Source of the DNA: DATGSF01 sp035302865
GTDB taxonomy: Bacteria > Bacteroidota > Bacteroidia > Chitinophagales > Chitinophagaceae
Length of the DNA stretch: 24,648 bases
Assembly (NCBI GenBank): GCA_035302865.1
Contig: DATGSF010000096.1
Location: 1-24,648 of the forward strand
Direction of reading: 5' to 3'
Numbering within the stretch: position 1 is the stretch's first letter; each line of letters begins with the position of its first letter. The position numbers were made by a program, and so were the translations under genes. The notes under the pieces were generated by a model. It searched no databases. It was not told the DNA's origin and saw only the letters and a list, made by a program, of their open reading frames with translations. Shown here one piece after another: positions 8,529 to 15,333 of the stretch.

Positions 8529-10916
8529 TTACTCCTTCATTATATTTTCAATTTCCTTAGCAATATCTTCAGCATTAGGTTTAGAAAAATAATCACCATC
8601 TGTTGCATAGGCAGGTCTATGAGCTTTTGCACTTAATGTTCTTGGTCTTGCATCTAACCACATATATCCACCTTGCTCTTCCATGACATGTTGGAACATA
8701 TAAGCGGAGGCACCGCCTGGTACATCTTCATCTATAAAAATAATGCGACTTGTTTTTTGAAGTGATTTTACAATGCTATGTTCTGTATCAAAAGGTAACA
8801 AAGTCTGTACGTCCACTAATTCAACACTAATACCTTGAGGAGCTAAGTATAACTCAATTGCTTCTTCAATGACTCTTAAAGTGCTACCATAAGAAACAAC
8901 TGTTATATCTTCTCCTTCACGAATGATTTCTGGTTTACCTAATGCGACTTTTAAACTGTCTAGGTTATTAGGAAGCTTTTCTTTTAGTCTATATCCATTC
9001 AGACACTCAATTACCAAACCGGGTTCATCACTTGCTAATAAGGTGTTGTACATTCCAGCTGCTTGTGTCATGTTTCGTGGAACACATATATTCATACCAC
9101 GTAAAGAATTTATGATTACACCCATTGGTGATCCACTATGCCAGATACCCTCTAATCTGTGCCCTCTTGTACGTACAATTACTGGGCATTTTTGTCCTCC
9201 TTTAGTTCTATACTCTAAAGTAGCGACATCATCACTTAAAGCCTGTAAACCATAAAGTAAATAATCTAAGTATTGAATCTCTGCTATTGGTCTTAAGCCT
9301 CTTAAAGCGGTTCCAATGCCTTGGCCAATGATCGTTGCTTCTCTTATTCCCGTATCGGAAACTCTTAAAACACCGTGTTTTTCTTGAAGTCCAGCGAAAG
9401 CTTGATTCACATCGCCAATGTGACCTACATCCTCTCCAAAAGCAAAAACAGCAGGATTGGAAGCTAACAATTGATCAAAGTAAGCATTTAATACTTCAAA
9501 TCCATTTTTTAAAGGAGCATCATCGTCATAAGTAGCATCAACAGCTTCTATTGATGCAATGTTTTTGTTTGAAACAGAATATAAATGACTATTAAATAGG
9601 TCTTGTGCTTCTGCTTTTTCATTTTCTATAAAGCTATCGAGACCTATTGCAATAGATTCTTCATTAGACATACTGCGTGCCATGCGTTCTGCTGAACGTA
9701 ATATGTCTTTTCTAATTGGTTCAGTGAGCGCATTTAAAGTATTTATTTCATTTTGAACATCTTGATTTTGAACAGATGTTACTATCTGATTTAATTGTGC
9801 TATTTTATCTTTAATCGGTTGAAGGAAGTCATTCCAAGCATTTTGCTTTGCCTTTCTTGCTTTGGATTTTGCTTCTTTTTCTATTTCTTTAAGCTCTTCC
9901 TCATTTGCTATTTCGCTAGAAATAATAAATTCTTTCAACTTAACAATACAGTCAAATTCTTTTTCCCAAGCTAAACGCTCCTTTGATTTATATCGCTCAT
10001 GCGAGCCAGAGGTACTGTGTCCTTGAGGTTGTGTAACTTCAGTAACATGAAATATTGCTGGAATATGCTCTTCTCTAACCTTTTTTAAGCCTTTTTCAAA
10101 TGTATTTATCAAAGCTGCATAATCATGCCCTTTTACTTCATAAATCTCTACACCACTTTTTAGCTTTTGATCATATTGAAAACCAGCAGTAGCTTTAGAA
10201 ATTGAACTTTTTGTAGTTTGATATTTTTTAGGAACTGATATTCCATAACCATCATCCCATACAAAGACAGCCAATGGAACCTGCATCACACCTGCAGCAT
10301 TTATAGTTTCCCAGAAATAACCTTCTGAAGTTGAAGCGTCTCCAATGGTAACGATACTAATTTCATTTCCATTATCAGTAAAATTTTCAAAACCTTCTTG
10401 TAACACAGGAACATCTCTATACAATTTAGAGGCGTAAGCAATTCCTAAAGAACGTAGCATTTGACCTGCAGTTGGTGAAATGTCACTTGTTGAATTTATT
10501 TGTGTCATTAAGTTTTTCCAAGTACCATCTTCGTTTATCCAACGTGTAGCATAATGTCCATTCATCATACGACCTGCTGAAGAAGGCTCTTTATCTACAT
10601 TCGGATTGGCATAAAGTTGTGCAAAAAACTTTTCTATATCACTCATGCCTGTTGCAAACATTAAAGTTTGATCCCTATAATAACCAGAGCGAATGTCTCC
10701 ATTTTTTAAGCATTTAGCTAACGCAAGTTGTGCTAGCTCTTTACCATCACCAAAAATTCCAAATTTTGCTTTCCCTGTTAATACCTCTCTACGACCTATA
10801 AGGCTTGCTTCTCTACTAGCAACAATTAATTCAAAATCTTGTAATATCTCATCTCTCATATCTTGGAAGGAAATCTGTCCTTTATGTGTTTTTTTAGATT
10901 GGGTATTTTTACTCAT
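8529..10916 (-). CDS. Fused 2-oxoacid dehydrogenase E1 component, alpha plus beta
   Basis: A 795-residue thiamine diphosphate enzyme, the decarboxylating E1 of a branched-chain 2-oxoacid or pyruvate dehydrogenase complex. The alpha half spans about 20-330. It has the TPP-binding G-D-A-S-T-S-E-G (192-199) followed by N-A-A-G, and the phosphorylation-loop-like stretch H-S-T-S-G-S-H-E-R-Y at 300-309. A charged coiled linker lies at about 335-440. The beta half spans about 465-795, with F-G-E-D-V-G (493-498), G-Q-G-I-G-T-A-L-R-G (531-540) and the transketolase C-terminal domain from about 665. Fusion of the two subunits into one chain is common in Bacteroidota. Substrate choice (pyruvate or branched-chain oxoacids) is uncertain, and no E2 or E3 gene is in the window. 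The ATG at 10916 follows a good promoter, and the gene leads a leftward unit ending with pyrC. Confidence 0.9.
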   Translation of the reverse strand: MSKNTQSKKTHKGQISFQDMRDEILQDFELIVASREASLIGRREVLTGKAKFGIFGDGKELAQLALAKCLKNGDIRSGYYRDQTLMFATGMSDIEKFFAQLYANPNVDKEPSSAGRMMNGHYATRWINEDGTWKNLMTQINSTSDISPTAGQMLRSLGIAYASKLYRDVPVLQEGFENFTDNGNEISIVTIGDASTSEGYFWETINAAGVMQVPLAVFVWDDGYGISVPKKYQTTKSSISKATAGFQYDQKLKSGVEIYEVKGHDYAALINTFEKGLKKVREEHIPAIFHVTEVTQPQGHSTSGSHERYKSKERLAWEKEFDCIVKLKEFIISSEIANEEELKEIEKEAKSKARKAKQNAWNDFLQPIKDKIAQLNQIVTSVQNQDVQNEINTLNALTEPIRKDILRSAERMARSMSNEESIAIGLDSFIENEKAEAQDLFNSHLYSVSNKNIASIEAVDATYDDDAPLKNGFEVLNAYFDQLLASNPAVFAFGEDVGHIGDVNQAFAGLQEKHGVLRVSDTGIREATIIGQGIGTALRGLRPIAEIQYLDYLLYGLQALSDDVATLEYRTKGGQKCPVIVRTRGHRLEGIWHSGSPMGVIINSLRGMNICVPRNMTQAAGMYNTLLASDEPGLVIECLNGYRLKEKLPNNLDSLKVALGKPEIIREGEDITVVSYGSTLRVIEEAIELYLAPQGISVELVDVQTLLPFDTEHSIVKSLQKTSRIIFIDEDVPGGASAYMFQHVMEEQGGYMWLDARPRTLSAKAHRPAYATDGDYFSKPNAEDIAKEIENIMKE

Positions 10917-10951
10917 ATTGGAAATTCAATTTTTCAAAAAATAATTGTTTA

Positions 10952-10982
10952 CAAAGGTAATGTATTATGCGATTAAGCCAAA
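10952..10982 (-). promoter_or_regulatory. Promoter of the E1 dehydrogenase operon
   Basis: Read on the minus strand: TTTTG at 10983-10979, a 19-nt spacer, then TACCTTTG at 10959-10952. It ends 35 nt before the ATG. It matches the Bacteroidota TTG-N19-21-TAnnTTTG pattern on both boxes. Confidence 0.7.
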
Positions 10983-11081
10983 ATACAAATTTCTAATTAC
11001 ATGTCTTTATATAAATATGAAATTACGATTTATTACATTAAAAAGGAGGATAATTAGTTTTTTTATCCAATAAAAAAGGTG

Positions 11082-11130
11082 TAGTCTTTAAAAGACTATT
11101 TTGTAAATGCTAGTCAATATTCGTAGATTG
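11082..11130 (+). promoter_or_regulatory. Putative promoter and adjacent palindrome of the phosphatase gene
   Basis: A 17-bp near-perfect palindrome, TAGTCTTT-A-AAAGACTA, spans 11082-11098. It directly abuts a TTTTG -33-like box (11099-11103). After 20 nt comes TAGATTG (11124-11130), one T short of the TAnnTTTG consensus. The arrangement suggests an operator touching the promoter of the gene at 11153, but the -7 box is imperfect. Confidence 0.4.
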
Positions 11131-11152
11131 CAGTTGAATTATAAATAATACA

Positions 11153-12784
11153 ATGTATAGAAGTTTATTTTTTTTCATTATTATACTCTTTTGTTCGAAC
11201 AAGTTTAATGGATATGCTCAAGAAAGACCTAAATTAGTAGTAGGTATTGTTGTTGATCAAATGCGATGGGATTACTTATATAAATATCAAGAAAACTATA
11301 CTGAAAATGGTTTTAAAAGGTTGACTCAGAATGGTTTTTCATGTGAGAGGACTTATATACCATATATTCCTACCTATACAGCTCCTGGCCATGCAACAAT
11401 ATTTACAGGTTCCATTCCTGCTATTCATGGTATAGTTGCAAATGATTGGAAAGATAAAGTTTTAGATAAAAATGTTTATTGTACCGAAGATTCCCAGGTT
11501 GATCCTGTGGGCAGCGTGAGCGAATCGGGTAAAATGAGCCCCAGAAACATGCTTAGTACAACAATTGGAGATGAGTTAAAATTAACAAGCAATGGAAGAT
11601 CCAAAGTGTTTGGTGTAGCTATGAAAGATAGAGGAGCTATATTACCAGCTGGACATAGTGCAAATGGAGCATATTGGTATGATAGTAAAAGTGGTAATTT
11701 TATTACTAGTAGTTATTATAGAAATACCTTACCAAGATGGGTTAAGCGTTTTAATCATAGAAATGTAGGAGATAGTTTGATGTTATTAGATTGGCAATTG
11801 ATTTTGTCTAAAGAACTTTATAAATTTTCTTCGGAAGATGAAAATAATTATGAAGGAAAGTTTAAATGGAAAAATAATGTTTCTTTTCCTTATGCAACTA
11901 GTAAAGCTGTAGAATTAAAGGATAAAAAAGCAATTTTAACTAGTCCTCATGGTAATACAATTACAAGTATGTTTGCTAAAGAATTGATTATAAATGAAAA
12001 GCTAGGGAAGGGAGATGAAGTGGATTTCTTAAGTATAAGTTTTTCAAGTACAGACTATATAGGACATTTTTTTGGTATAAATGCTCTTGAAATTGAGGAT
12101 TCTTATATTCGAATGGATAGAGAGATAGCTGATTTATTGCAATTTTTAGATAAAGAAATTGGTGAGGGGGAGTATTTGGTATTTTTAACTGCGGATCATG
12201 GAGCAGCTAATAATGCTCAGTATTTATTAGATAGAAAAATCCCAGCAAAAGCTAAATTTTTAAAAGAATGGATAAAATCTTTAAATGAATACTTATCAAC
12301 AATCTTCAATGAGGAAAAATTGGTTTTATCCTATATGAACTATCAAATACATTTTGATGAGAATAAGATAGATGAAAAAAACATTGATAGAAAAAAACTC
12401 AAAGAATATACAATCAGTTATTTAAATAAACTAGAAGGAATAACTATAAGTTTTGATATGGAGGGAGAAATAGAATCAACTGCTGTATCAATTTTTAAAG
12501 AAAGAAGTCAGAATGCCTATTTCTACAAACGTTCAGGCGCAATTCAAATTATCTTAGATCCTAACTGGTATAGTGCATTTGCTAATACAGGAACAACGCA
12601 TGGAAGTTGGAATCCTTACGATGCTCATATTCCTCTGATTTTTTACGGAAAAAATATTCCCAAAGGGAAAAGTTATAAAAACTATAGTATGTCTGATATT
12701 GCTCCTACAATTGCGGCTATTTTGCAAATTCAAGAGCCTAATGGTTCTGTGGGAGTAGTTATAGAAGAATTATTAATCAATTAA
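11153..12784 (+). CDS. pafA: PafA-type alkaline phosphatase family protein
   Basis: A 543-residue periplasmic phosphomonoesterase of the nucleotide pyrophosphatase/alkaline phosphatase superfamily. A signal peptide covers about 1-22. Metal and active-site residues line up well with those known for Elizabethkingia PafA: Asp35 (V-V-D-Q), nucleophile Thr76 in T-A-P-G-H, Asn97, and Lys158 and Arg160 in K-D-R. Asp301 and His305 lie in S-T-D-Y-I-G-H, Asp348 and His349 in T-A-D-H-G, and His483 in T-T-H-G-S. The Lys/Arg pair is the mark of the monoesterase branch as against diesterases. It probably releases phosphate from organic phosphates outside the inner membrane. It is divergent from the E1 operon, and its stop is only 2 bp from the end of the leftward 63-residue gene, which leaves no room for a separate terminator. 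Confidence 0.9.
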   Translation: MYRSLFFFIIILFCSNKFNGYAQERPKLVVGIVVDQMRWDYLYKYQENYTENGFKRLTQNGFSCERTYIPYIPTYTAPGHATIFTGSIPAIHGIVANDWKDKVLDKNVYCTEDSQVDPVGSVSESGKMSPRNMLSTTIGDELKLTSNGRSKVFGVAMKDRGAILPAGHSANGAYWYDSKSGNFITSSYYRNTLPRWVKRFNHRNVGDSLMLLDWQLILSKELYKFSSEDENNYEGKFKWKNNVSFPYATSKAVELKDKKAILTSPHGNTITSMFAKELIINEKLGKGDEVDFLSISFSSTDYIGHFFGINALEIEDSYIRMDREIADLLQFLDKEIGEGEYLVFLTADHGAANNAQYLLDRKIPAKAKFLKEWIKSLNEYLSTIFNEEKLVLSYMNYQIHFDENKIDEKNIDRKKLKEYTISYLNKLEGITISFDMEGEIESTAVSIFKERSQNAYFYKRSGAIQIILDPNWYSAFANTGTTHGSWNPYDAHIPLIFYGKNIPKGKSYKNYSMSDIAPTIAAILQIQEPNGSVGVVIEELLIN

Positions 12785-12786
12785 TT

Positions 12787-12978
12787 TTAATTGCTCATAG
12801 GTAAAAATGTATGTAATAGTTTAATAAAAGGGTCTTTTTGAAAAAGTTCAATAAAGCTTAAATTAGGATTGCTATATGATAATCCTGCAATAAGAATAAA
12901 TATAATGCCTAGCGCGGAGGCTATTCCCGCAGCATAAGCAAAAATAATAAGATTCTTTTTTAAGTGTTTCTTACTCAT
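12787..12978 (-). CDS. Small single-span membrane protein
   Basis: A 63-residue protein I do not recognise. It has a basic N-terminus (S-K-K-H-L-K-K-N), one hydrophobic segment at about 9-33 rich in Ala/Gly/Ile, and a short polar/aromatic tail. This predicts a single membrane helix with the N-terminus inside. It starts 12 bp after the stop of the J-domain gene and so is very likely co-transcribed with it. Its ATG (12978) and its compact fit between neighbours support it being real. Its stop lies 2 bp from that of the convergent phosphatase gene. It may be a partner of the membrane-anchored J protein, but that rests only on position. Confidence 0.65.
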   Translation of the reverse strand: MSKKHLKKNLIIFAYAAGIASALGIIFILIAGLSYSNPNLSFIELFQKDPFIKLLHTFLPMSN

Positions 12979-12990
12979 AGAATTATGATT

Positions 12991-13404
12991 TTAAATTAAT
13001 CCTCTTAATACCCAAACCAGAACTAAGGCAATTATTATAACTATAGATAAAAACCTCGTTCCTGAAGTAGCATTATCAGGATTGGGTCCACATGTTTTAC
13101 AGGATCCGTCTGTACCGCAAATGTCATCAGACCCAGATTTTAAGTAAGGTTCTTGTAAAATATATTTACGATAAAGGAAATCGTAATGCTCTTTGTTATC
13201 TTTATTGGACAAAACCTCATAAGCTTCCTTTATTTGTATAAACTCCTCATAATTGCCATACTCCTCATTATTCATTACATCAGGATGCTTTTCTTTAGCT
13301 AGGCTTTTAAAAGCAGTTTTTATTTCCTTTCTATTCGAAGGGAAGTTAATACCTAAAAGCTTATAGTAGTCATATAGAAATTGAGTATTTGAACTAGTAT
13401 ACAT
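12991..13404 (-). CDS. Membrane-anchored DnaJ (J-domain) protein
   Basis: A 137-residue protein. A J domain at about 11-78 has Y-D-Y-Y-K-L-L-G-I, the essential H-P-D at 40-42, and Y-E-V-L-S-N-K at 62-68. This is the part that would stimulate the ATPase of an Hsp70 (DnaK). A short cysteine-bearing linker follows with C96-x5-C102-x2-C105, then a C-terminal hydrophobic helix at about 119-135. There is no Gly/Phe region, full zinc finger or client-binding domain, so it is not DnaJ itself. The tail anchor predicts that the J domain faces the cytoplasm and recruits DnaK to the membrane. The gene is divergent from trxA and followed after 12 bp by the 63-residue membrane protein gene. Confidence 0.85.
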   Translation of the reverse strand: MYTSSNTQFLYDYYKLLGINFPSNRKEIKTAFKSLAKEKHPDVMNNEEYGNYEEFIQIKEAYEVLSNKDNKEHYDFLYRKYILQEPYLKSGSDDICGTDGSCKTCGPNPDNATSGTRFLSIVIIIALVLVWVLRGLI

Positions 13405-13431
13405 TCTGATTTTTATGATTAATTCTACTTA

Positions 13432-13439
13432 CAAAGATA
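13432..13439 (-). promoter_or_regulatory. Putative -7 element of the J-domain gene
   Basis: On the minus strand it reads TATCTTTG, identical to the -7 boxes of trxA and the tRNA. It ends 27 nt before the ATG at 13404. No TTG is present at the standard distance. Confidence 0.5.
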
Positions 13440-13505
13440 CTTATTAATTTTGATTTTATTTTTCTTTATTTTCGAAAAGCTATCTTTGTTACCAATGTGT
13501 AAATA

Positions 13506-13538
13506 TTTTGCTTATTATTATTAATTCTTTTATCTTTG
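13506..13538 (+). promoter_or_regulatory. Promoter of thioredoxin
   Basis: TTTTG at 13506-13510, a 20-nt spacer, then TATCTTTG at 13531-13538. The ATG follows 28 nt later. A second TATCTTTG lies at 13481-13488, but its nearest TTTTG (13448-13452) is 28 nt away, so it is probably not the main start. Confidence 0.75.
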
Positions 13539-13566
13539 TGATTCAAACAAAGAAAAAATTTAAAAA

Positions 13567-13884
13567 ATGGCTGCAGTATACACAGATGCAAACTTCAAAG
13601 AAGAAGTTTTAGATTCAGACAAATTATCCGTGGTTGATTTTTGGGCTCCATGGTGTGGACCTTGTATTGCATTAGGACCAACTATTGAGCAATTAGCTAA
13701 AGAATATGAAGGAGAGGTTAATATTGGGAAAGTTAATGTAGATGAAAACCCGAACTTATCCGTTGATTACGGAATAACAAGTATTCCTTGTGTTTTATTT
13801 ATTAAAAATGGAGAGGTGGTTGATAAGCAAGTTGGTGCTGCAACAAAACCAGCTTTTCAAAAGAAAATAGAAGCACATAAATAA
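13567..13884 (+). CDS. trxA: Thioredoxin
   Basis: A 105-residue cytoplasmic thiol-disulfide oxidoreductase covering one complete thioredoxin fold with no signal peptide. The redox site W-C-G-P-C is at 29-33 (Cys30 and Cys33), Asp24 in V-V-D-F-W is the buried acid, and the cis-proline is Pro74 in S-I-P. The residue after the cis-proline is Cys75, where most thioredoxins have threonine, so a third cysteine lines the substrate groove. It should reduce ribonucleotide reductase, peroxiredoxins and the inner-membrane DsbD, a homologue of which is encoded about 2.6 kb away. It has its own promoter. There is no strong terminator before the tRNA promoter, only an A6GCT6 palindrome. Confidence 0.95.
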   Translation: MAAVYTDANFKEEVLDSDKLSVVDFWAPWCGPCIALGPTIEQLAKEYEGEVNIGKVNVDENPNLSVDYGITSIPCVLFIKNGEVVDKQVGAATKPAFQKKIEAHK

Positions 13885-13910
13885 ATTTTTTAAAAAAAAG
13901 ATGAAAAAGA

Positions 13911-13942
13911 TTTGGCGAATTAAAAAAGCTTTTTTATCTTTG
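13911..13942 (+). promoter_or_regulatory. Promoter of tRNA-Asn
   Basis: TTTG at 13911-13914, a 20-nt spacer, then TATCTTTG at 13935-13942, 19 nt before the tRNA 5' end. The spacer holds a perfect 14-bp palindrome, AAAAAAGCTTTTTT, at 13922-13935. That may also act as a weak terminator for trxA. Confidence 0.75.
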
Positions 13943-13961
13943 CAATCCCAGTTGGGAAGAT

Positions 13962-14038
13962 TCCTTCATAGCTCAGCTGGTTAGAGCACCTGACTGTTAA
14001 TCAGGGGGTCGCTGGTTCGAGCCCAGCTGAAGGAGCCA
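13962..14038 (+). tRNA. tRNA-Asn (anticodon GTT)
   Basis: A full cloverleaf of 77 nt including an encoded 3' CCA. The acceptor arms TCCTTCA (13962-13968) and TGAAGGA (14028-14034) pair completely, with G as discriminator. The D-arm is GCTCAGCTGGTTAGAGC. The anticodon stem CCTGA/TCAGG holds the loop CTGTTAA, giving GTT at 13996-13998. The T-arm contains GGTTCGAGCC. Confidence 0.96.
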
Positions 14039-14040
14039 AT

Positions 14041-14080
14041 AAAGCGAATTGTGGTTTTTTAAAACTGTGATTCGCTTTTT
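14041..14080 (+). terminator. Rho-independent terminator after tRNA-Asn
   Basis: The stem AAAGCGAAT (14041-14049) pairs with ATTCGCTTT (14070-14078) and continues inward through G-U and A-U pairs towards a small loop. A run of T ends the element. It begins 2 nt after the CCA end. Confidence 0.85.
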
Positions 14081-14199
14081 CATTTGCATGCTATTTGAGC
14101 CTCATCTTTTATTTTAATCCTTAGTTTCAATCAAGCGGCTATTTGTTTTTCGATTGTCTTTCTTGTATAATTAAATGCTATTTGCATTATTTAAATTTG

Positions 14200-14241
14200 T
14201 TTTGTATATTTAAAAATTGAATTATTTTTAAATATACAAAA
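14200..14241. repeat. 18-bp perfect inverted repeat upstream of the frameshifted small gene
   Basis: TTTTGTATATTTAAAAAT at 14200-14217 is matched exactly by its reverse complement at 14224-14241, with a 6-nt centre. It lies 17 nt before the ATG at 14259. The arms contain promoter-like pieces (TTTTG, TATATTTA). It could be an operator, a leader hairpin, or the end of a small element. Confidence 0.75.
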
Positions 14242-14258
14242 ATTATCACTATATAATT

Positions 14259-14581
14259 ATGAATGAAAATATGAAAAATTATCCTGAGTTTACTAGCTCT
14301 TCTGTTGCCTTAAATTGGTTAAAAAATGAAGGTTATACACTGGATTTTAATTTGGAAGAGAATTCTTAATTTGTATGGGTAATGATTTAAATCTAGGTCC
14401 TTCAGATTTTAAAATAGATAAAATATTTAGATTTGAAGGGGCAACTAATCCAGCTGATGAGGAAATAGTATATGCAATTTCTTCAATTAATGGAAAATAC
14501 AAAGGGGTATTAATAAATGCGTATGGAGTCTATGCTGGTAAGCTTAGTGATGAAATGATTGAAAAATTAGGTATTAAATGA
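14259..14581 (+). pseudogene. Small conserved 'PRPP synthetase'-labelled protein, broken by a frameshift
   Basis: Two adjoining pieces fit one family of about 105-residue Bacteroidota proteins that databases often label phosphoribosylpyrophosphate synthetase. The first piece, from the ATG at 14259 to TAA at 14367-14369 (36 aa), holds V-A-L-N-W-L-K-N-E-G-Y-T-L-D-F-N-L. The second, in another frame, holds N-L-G-P-S-D-F-K-I-D, F-R-F-E-G-x-x-N-P-A-D-E, Y-A-I-S-S and V-L-I-N-A-Y-G-V-Y-A, ending in TGA at 14579-14581. Its frame is open upstream of the ATG at 14375 and would read L-I-C-M-G-N-D there. One extra T in the TCTTAA at 14364-14369 (TCTTTAA) would join the two seamlessly as N-S-L-I-C-M. So this is a single-base deletion, a sequencing error, or two polypeptides made by reinitiation (stop and ATG are 5 nt apart). 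The protein is far too short for a real PRPP synthetase and its function is unknown to me. Confidence 0.7.
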
Positions 14582-14847
14582 TTGTTATCATTTTGTGATT
14601 AGGTAAACTTCATGCTTAAGAAATACACATTCAAAATTCAAGAATTAGGAAAGATTATAAAAAAAATAAATAGGGCAAATAGGCTATATCCTGTAAGAAA
14701 TTAGGATTTTTATTGTTTTAAGGGATTTAAAATTATGTCGTGAACTATTTCTTTAAAGAATTACTTGAAAATTGCACATTCTCAATTTGTCTTATTTTAA
14801 TAAATCTTAGTAGCTGGTGTAATCTATAGTCTTCTATTTATTAAAAA
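14582..14847. other. Gene-free stretch before the nested palindrome
   Basis: It is AT rich. The longest frame with an ATG, at 14612-14704, would encode 30 lysine-rich residues and looks like chance. I see no other structure. Confidence 0.55.
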
Positions 14848-14963
14848 AAGCTACAATTTAATCTTTCTATAAACTTTATTTTATAAATAATTACTTACGT
14901 GTTGGGGTTATAACCTTCTAGTAAATAATTATAAAATTTATGCAATAGATAAAATTGTAGCTT
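14848..14963. repeat. 116-nt nested imperfect palindrome (large terminator or MITE-like element)
   Basis: The outer arms are AAGCTACAATTT (14848-14859) and its exact reverse complement at 14952-14963. Inside, an ATTTTATAA-type segment near 14877-14886 partly matches a complementary segment near 14927-14936. At the centre is the perfect 10-bp palindrome GGTTATAACC (14906-14915). Read on the minus strand, the element starts 24 nt after the stop of the 2TM gene and ends in a run of seven T, so it could terminate that gene. I cannot tell whether copies occur elsewhere in the genome. Confidence 0.55.
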
Positions 14964-14987
14964 AAAAATTTTAAATCTGATATTTTA

Positions 14988-15233
14988 TCAGTTTTTTGTT
15001 TGTTCTTCCCAGATGTCGTAATATCTATCTTCATAATTGTACCAAACTAAACAAGCATGTCCTACTACTAATAAGAACCATGCTGCCACAGGCCATGCTG
15101 GCCAAGGATAAACCCATCCTTCAGCTCCCATGTAAGTGATTGACCACATTATCACGTTACCTATAATAAATATTAATAAATGAAGGAACCAATTACGAAC
15201 TCCTTTTTTTGTTGCAGGTATTCTTTTTGGCAT
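14988..15233 (-). CDS. 2TM domain-containing membrane protein
   Basis: An 81-residue protein matching the small 2TM family of Bacteroidota. A basic N-terminus precedes R-N-W-F-L-H-L-L-I-F (first helix about 14-36). A W-x-x-P-W-P-A-W-P loop follows, then a second helix at about 46-65 ending in V-G-H-A-C-L-V-W. An acidic/aromatic tail closes it. The same domain is found fused to some LytTR-associated sensor kinases, but here it stands alone with no catalytic part. It has its own promoter and a palindromic element downstream. Its molecular role is not known. Confidence 0.8.
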   Translation of the reverse strand: MPKRIPATKKGVRNWFLHLLIFIIGNVIMWSITYMGAEGWVYPWPAWPVAAWFLLVVGHACLVWYNYEDRYYDIWEEQTKN

Positions 15234-15263
15234 AATAATTTTTTATTTTATTTTCTTAACAAG

Positions 15264-15295
15264 CAAATATACACTTAATCTTTTCTAAGTTACAA
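15264..15295 (-). promoter_or_regulatory. Promoter of the 2TM gene
   Basis: On the minus strand: TTG at 15295-15293, a 21-nt spacer, then TATATTTG at 15271-15264, 30 nt before the ATG. This separates the gene from lpxK transcription. Confidence 0.6.
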
Positions 15296-15333
15296 TTATT
15301 TGATAAATATTTTTGCATAATAGTTCAAAGTGC

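Noticed and set aside
8923..10944. Rightward open frames (8923-9255, 9335-9535, 10693-10944) opposite the E1 gene
   Set aside because: They are antisense to a clearly coding gene and encode low-complexity, unrecognisable peptides.
14364..14375. Programmed -1 frameshift site in the small gene
   Set aside because: No slippery heptamer and no obvious stimulatory stem-loop just downstream; a single-base deletion explains it more simply.
14612..14704. 30-residue open frame after the broken small gene
   Set aside because: Lysine-rich composition, no recognisable motif, and length expected by chance in AT-rich DNA.
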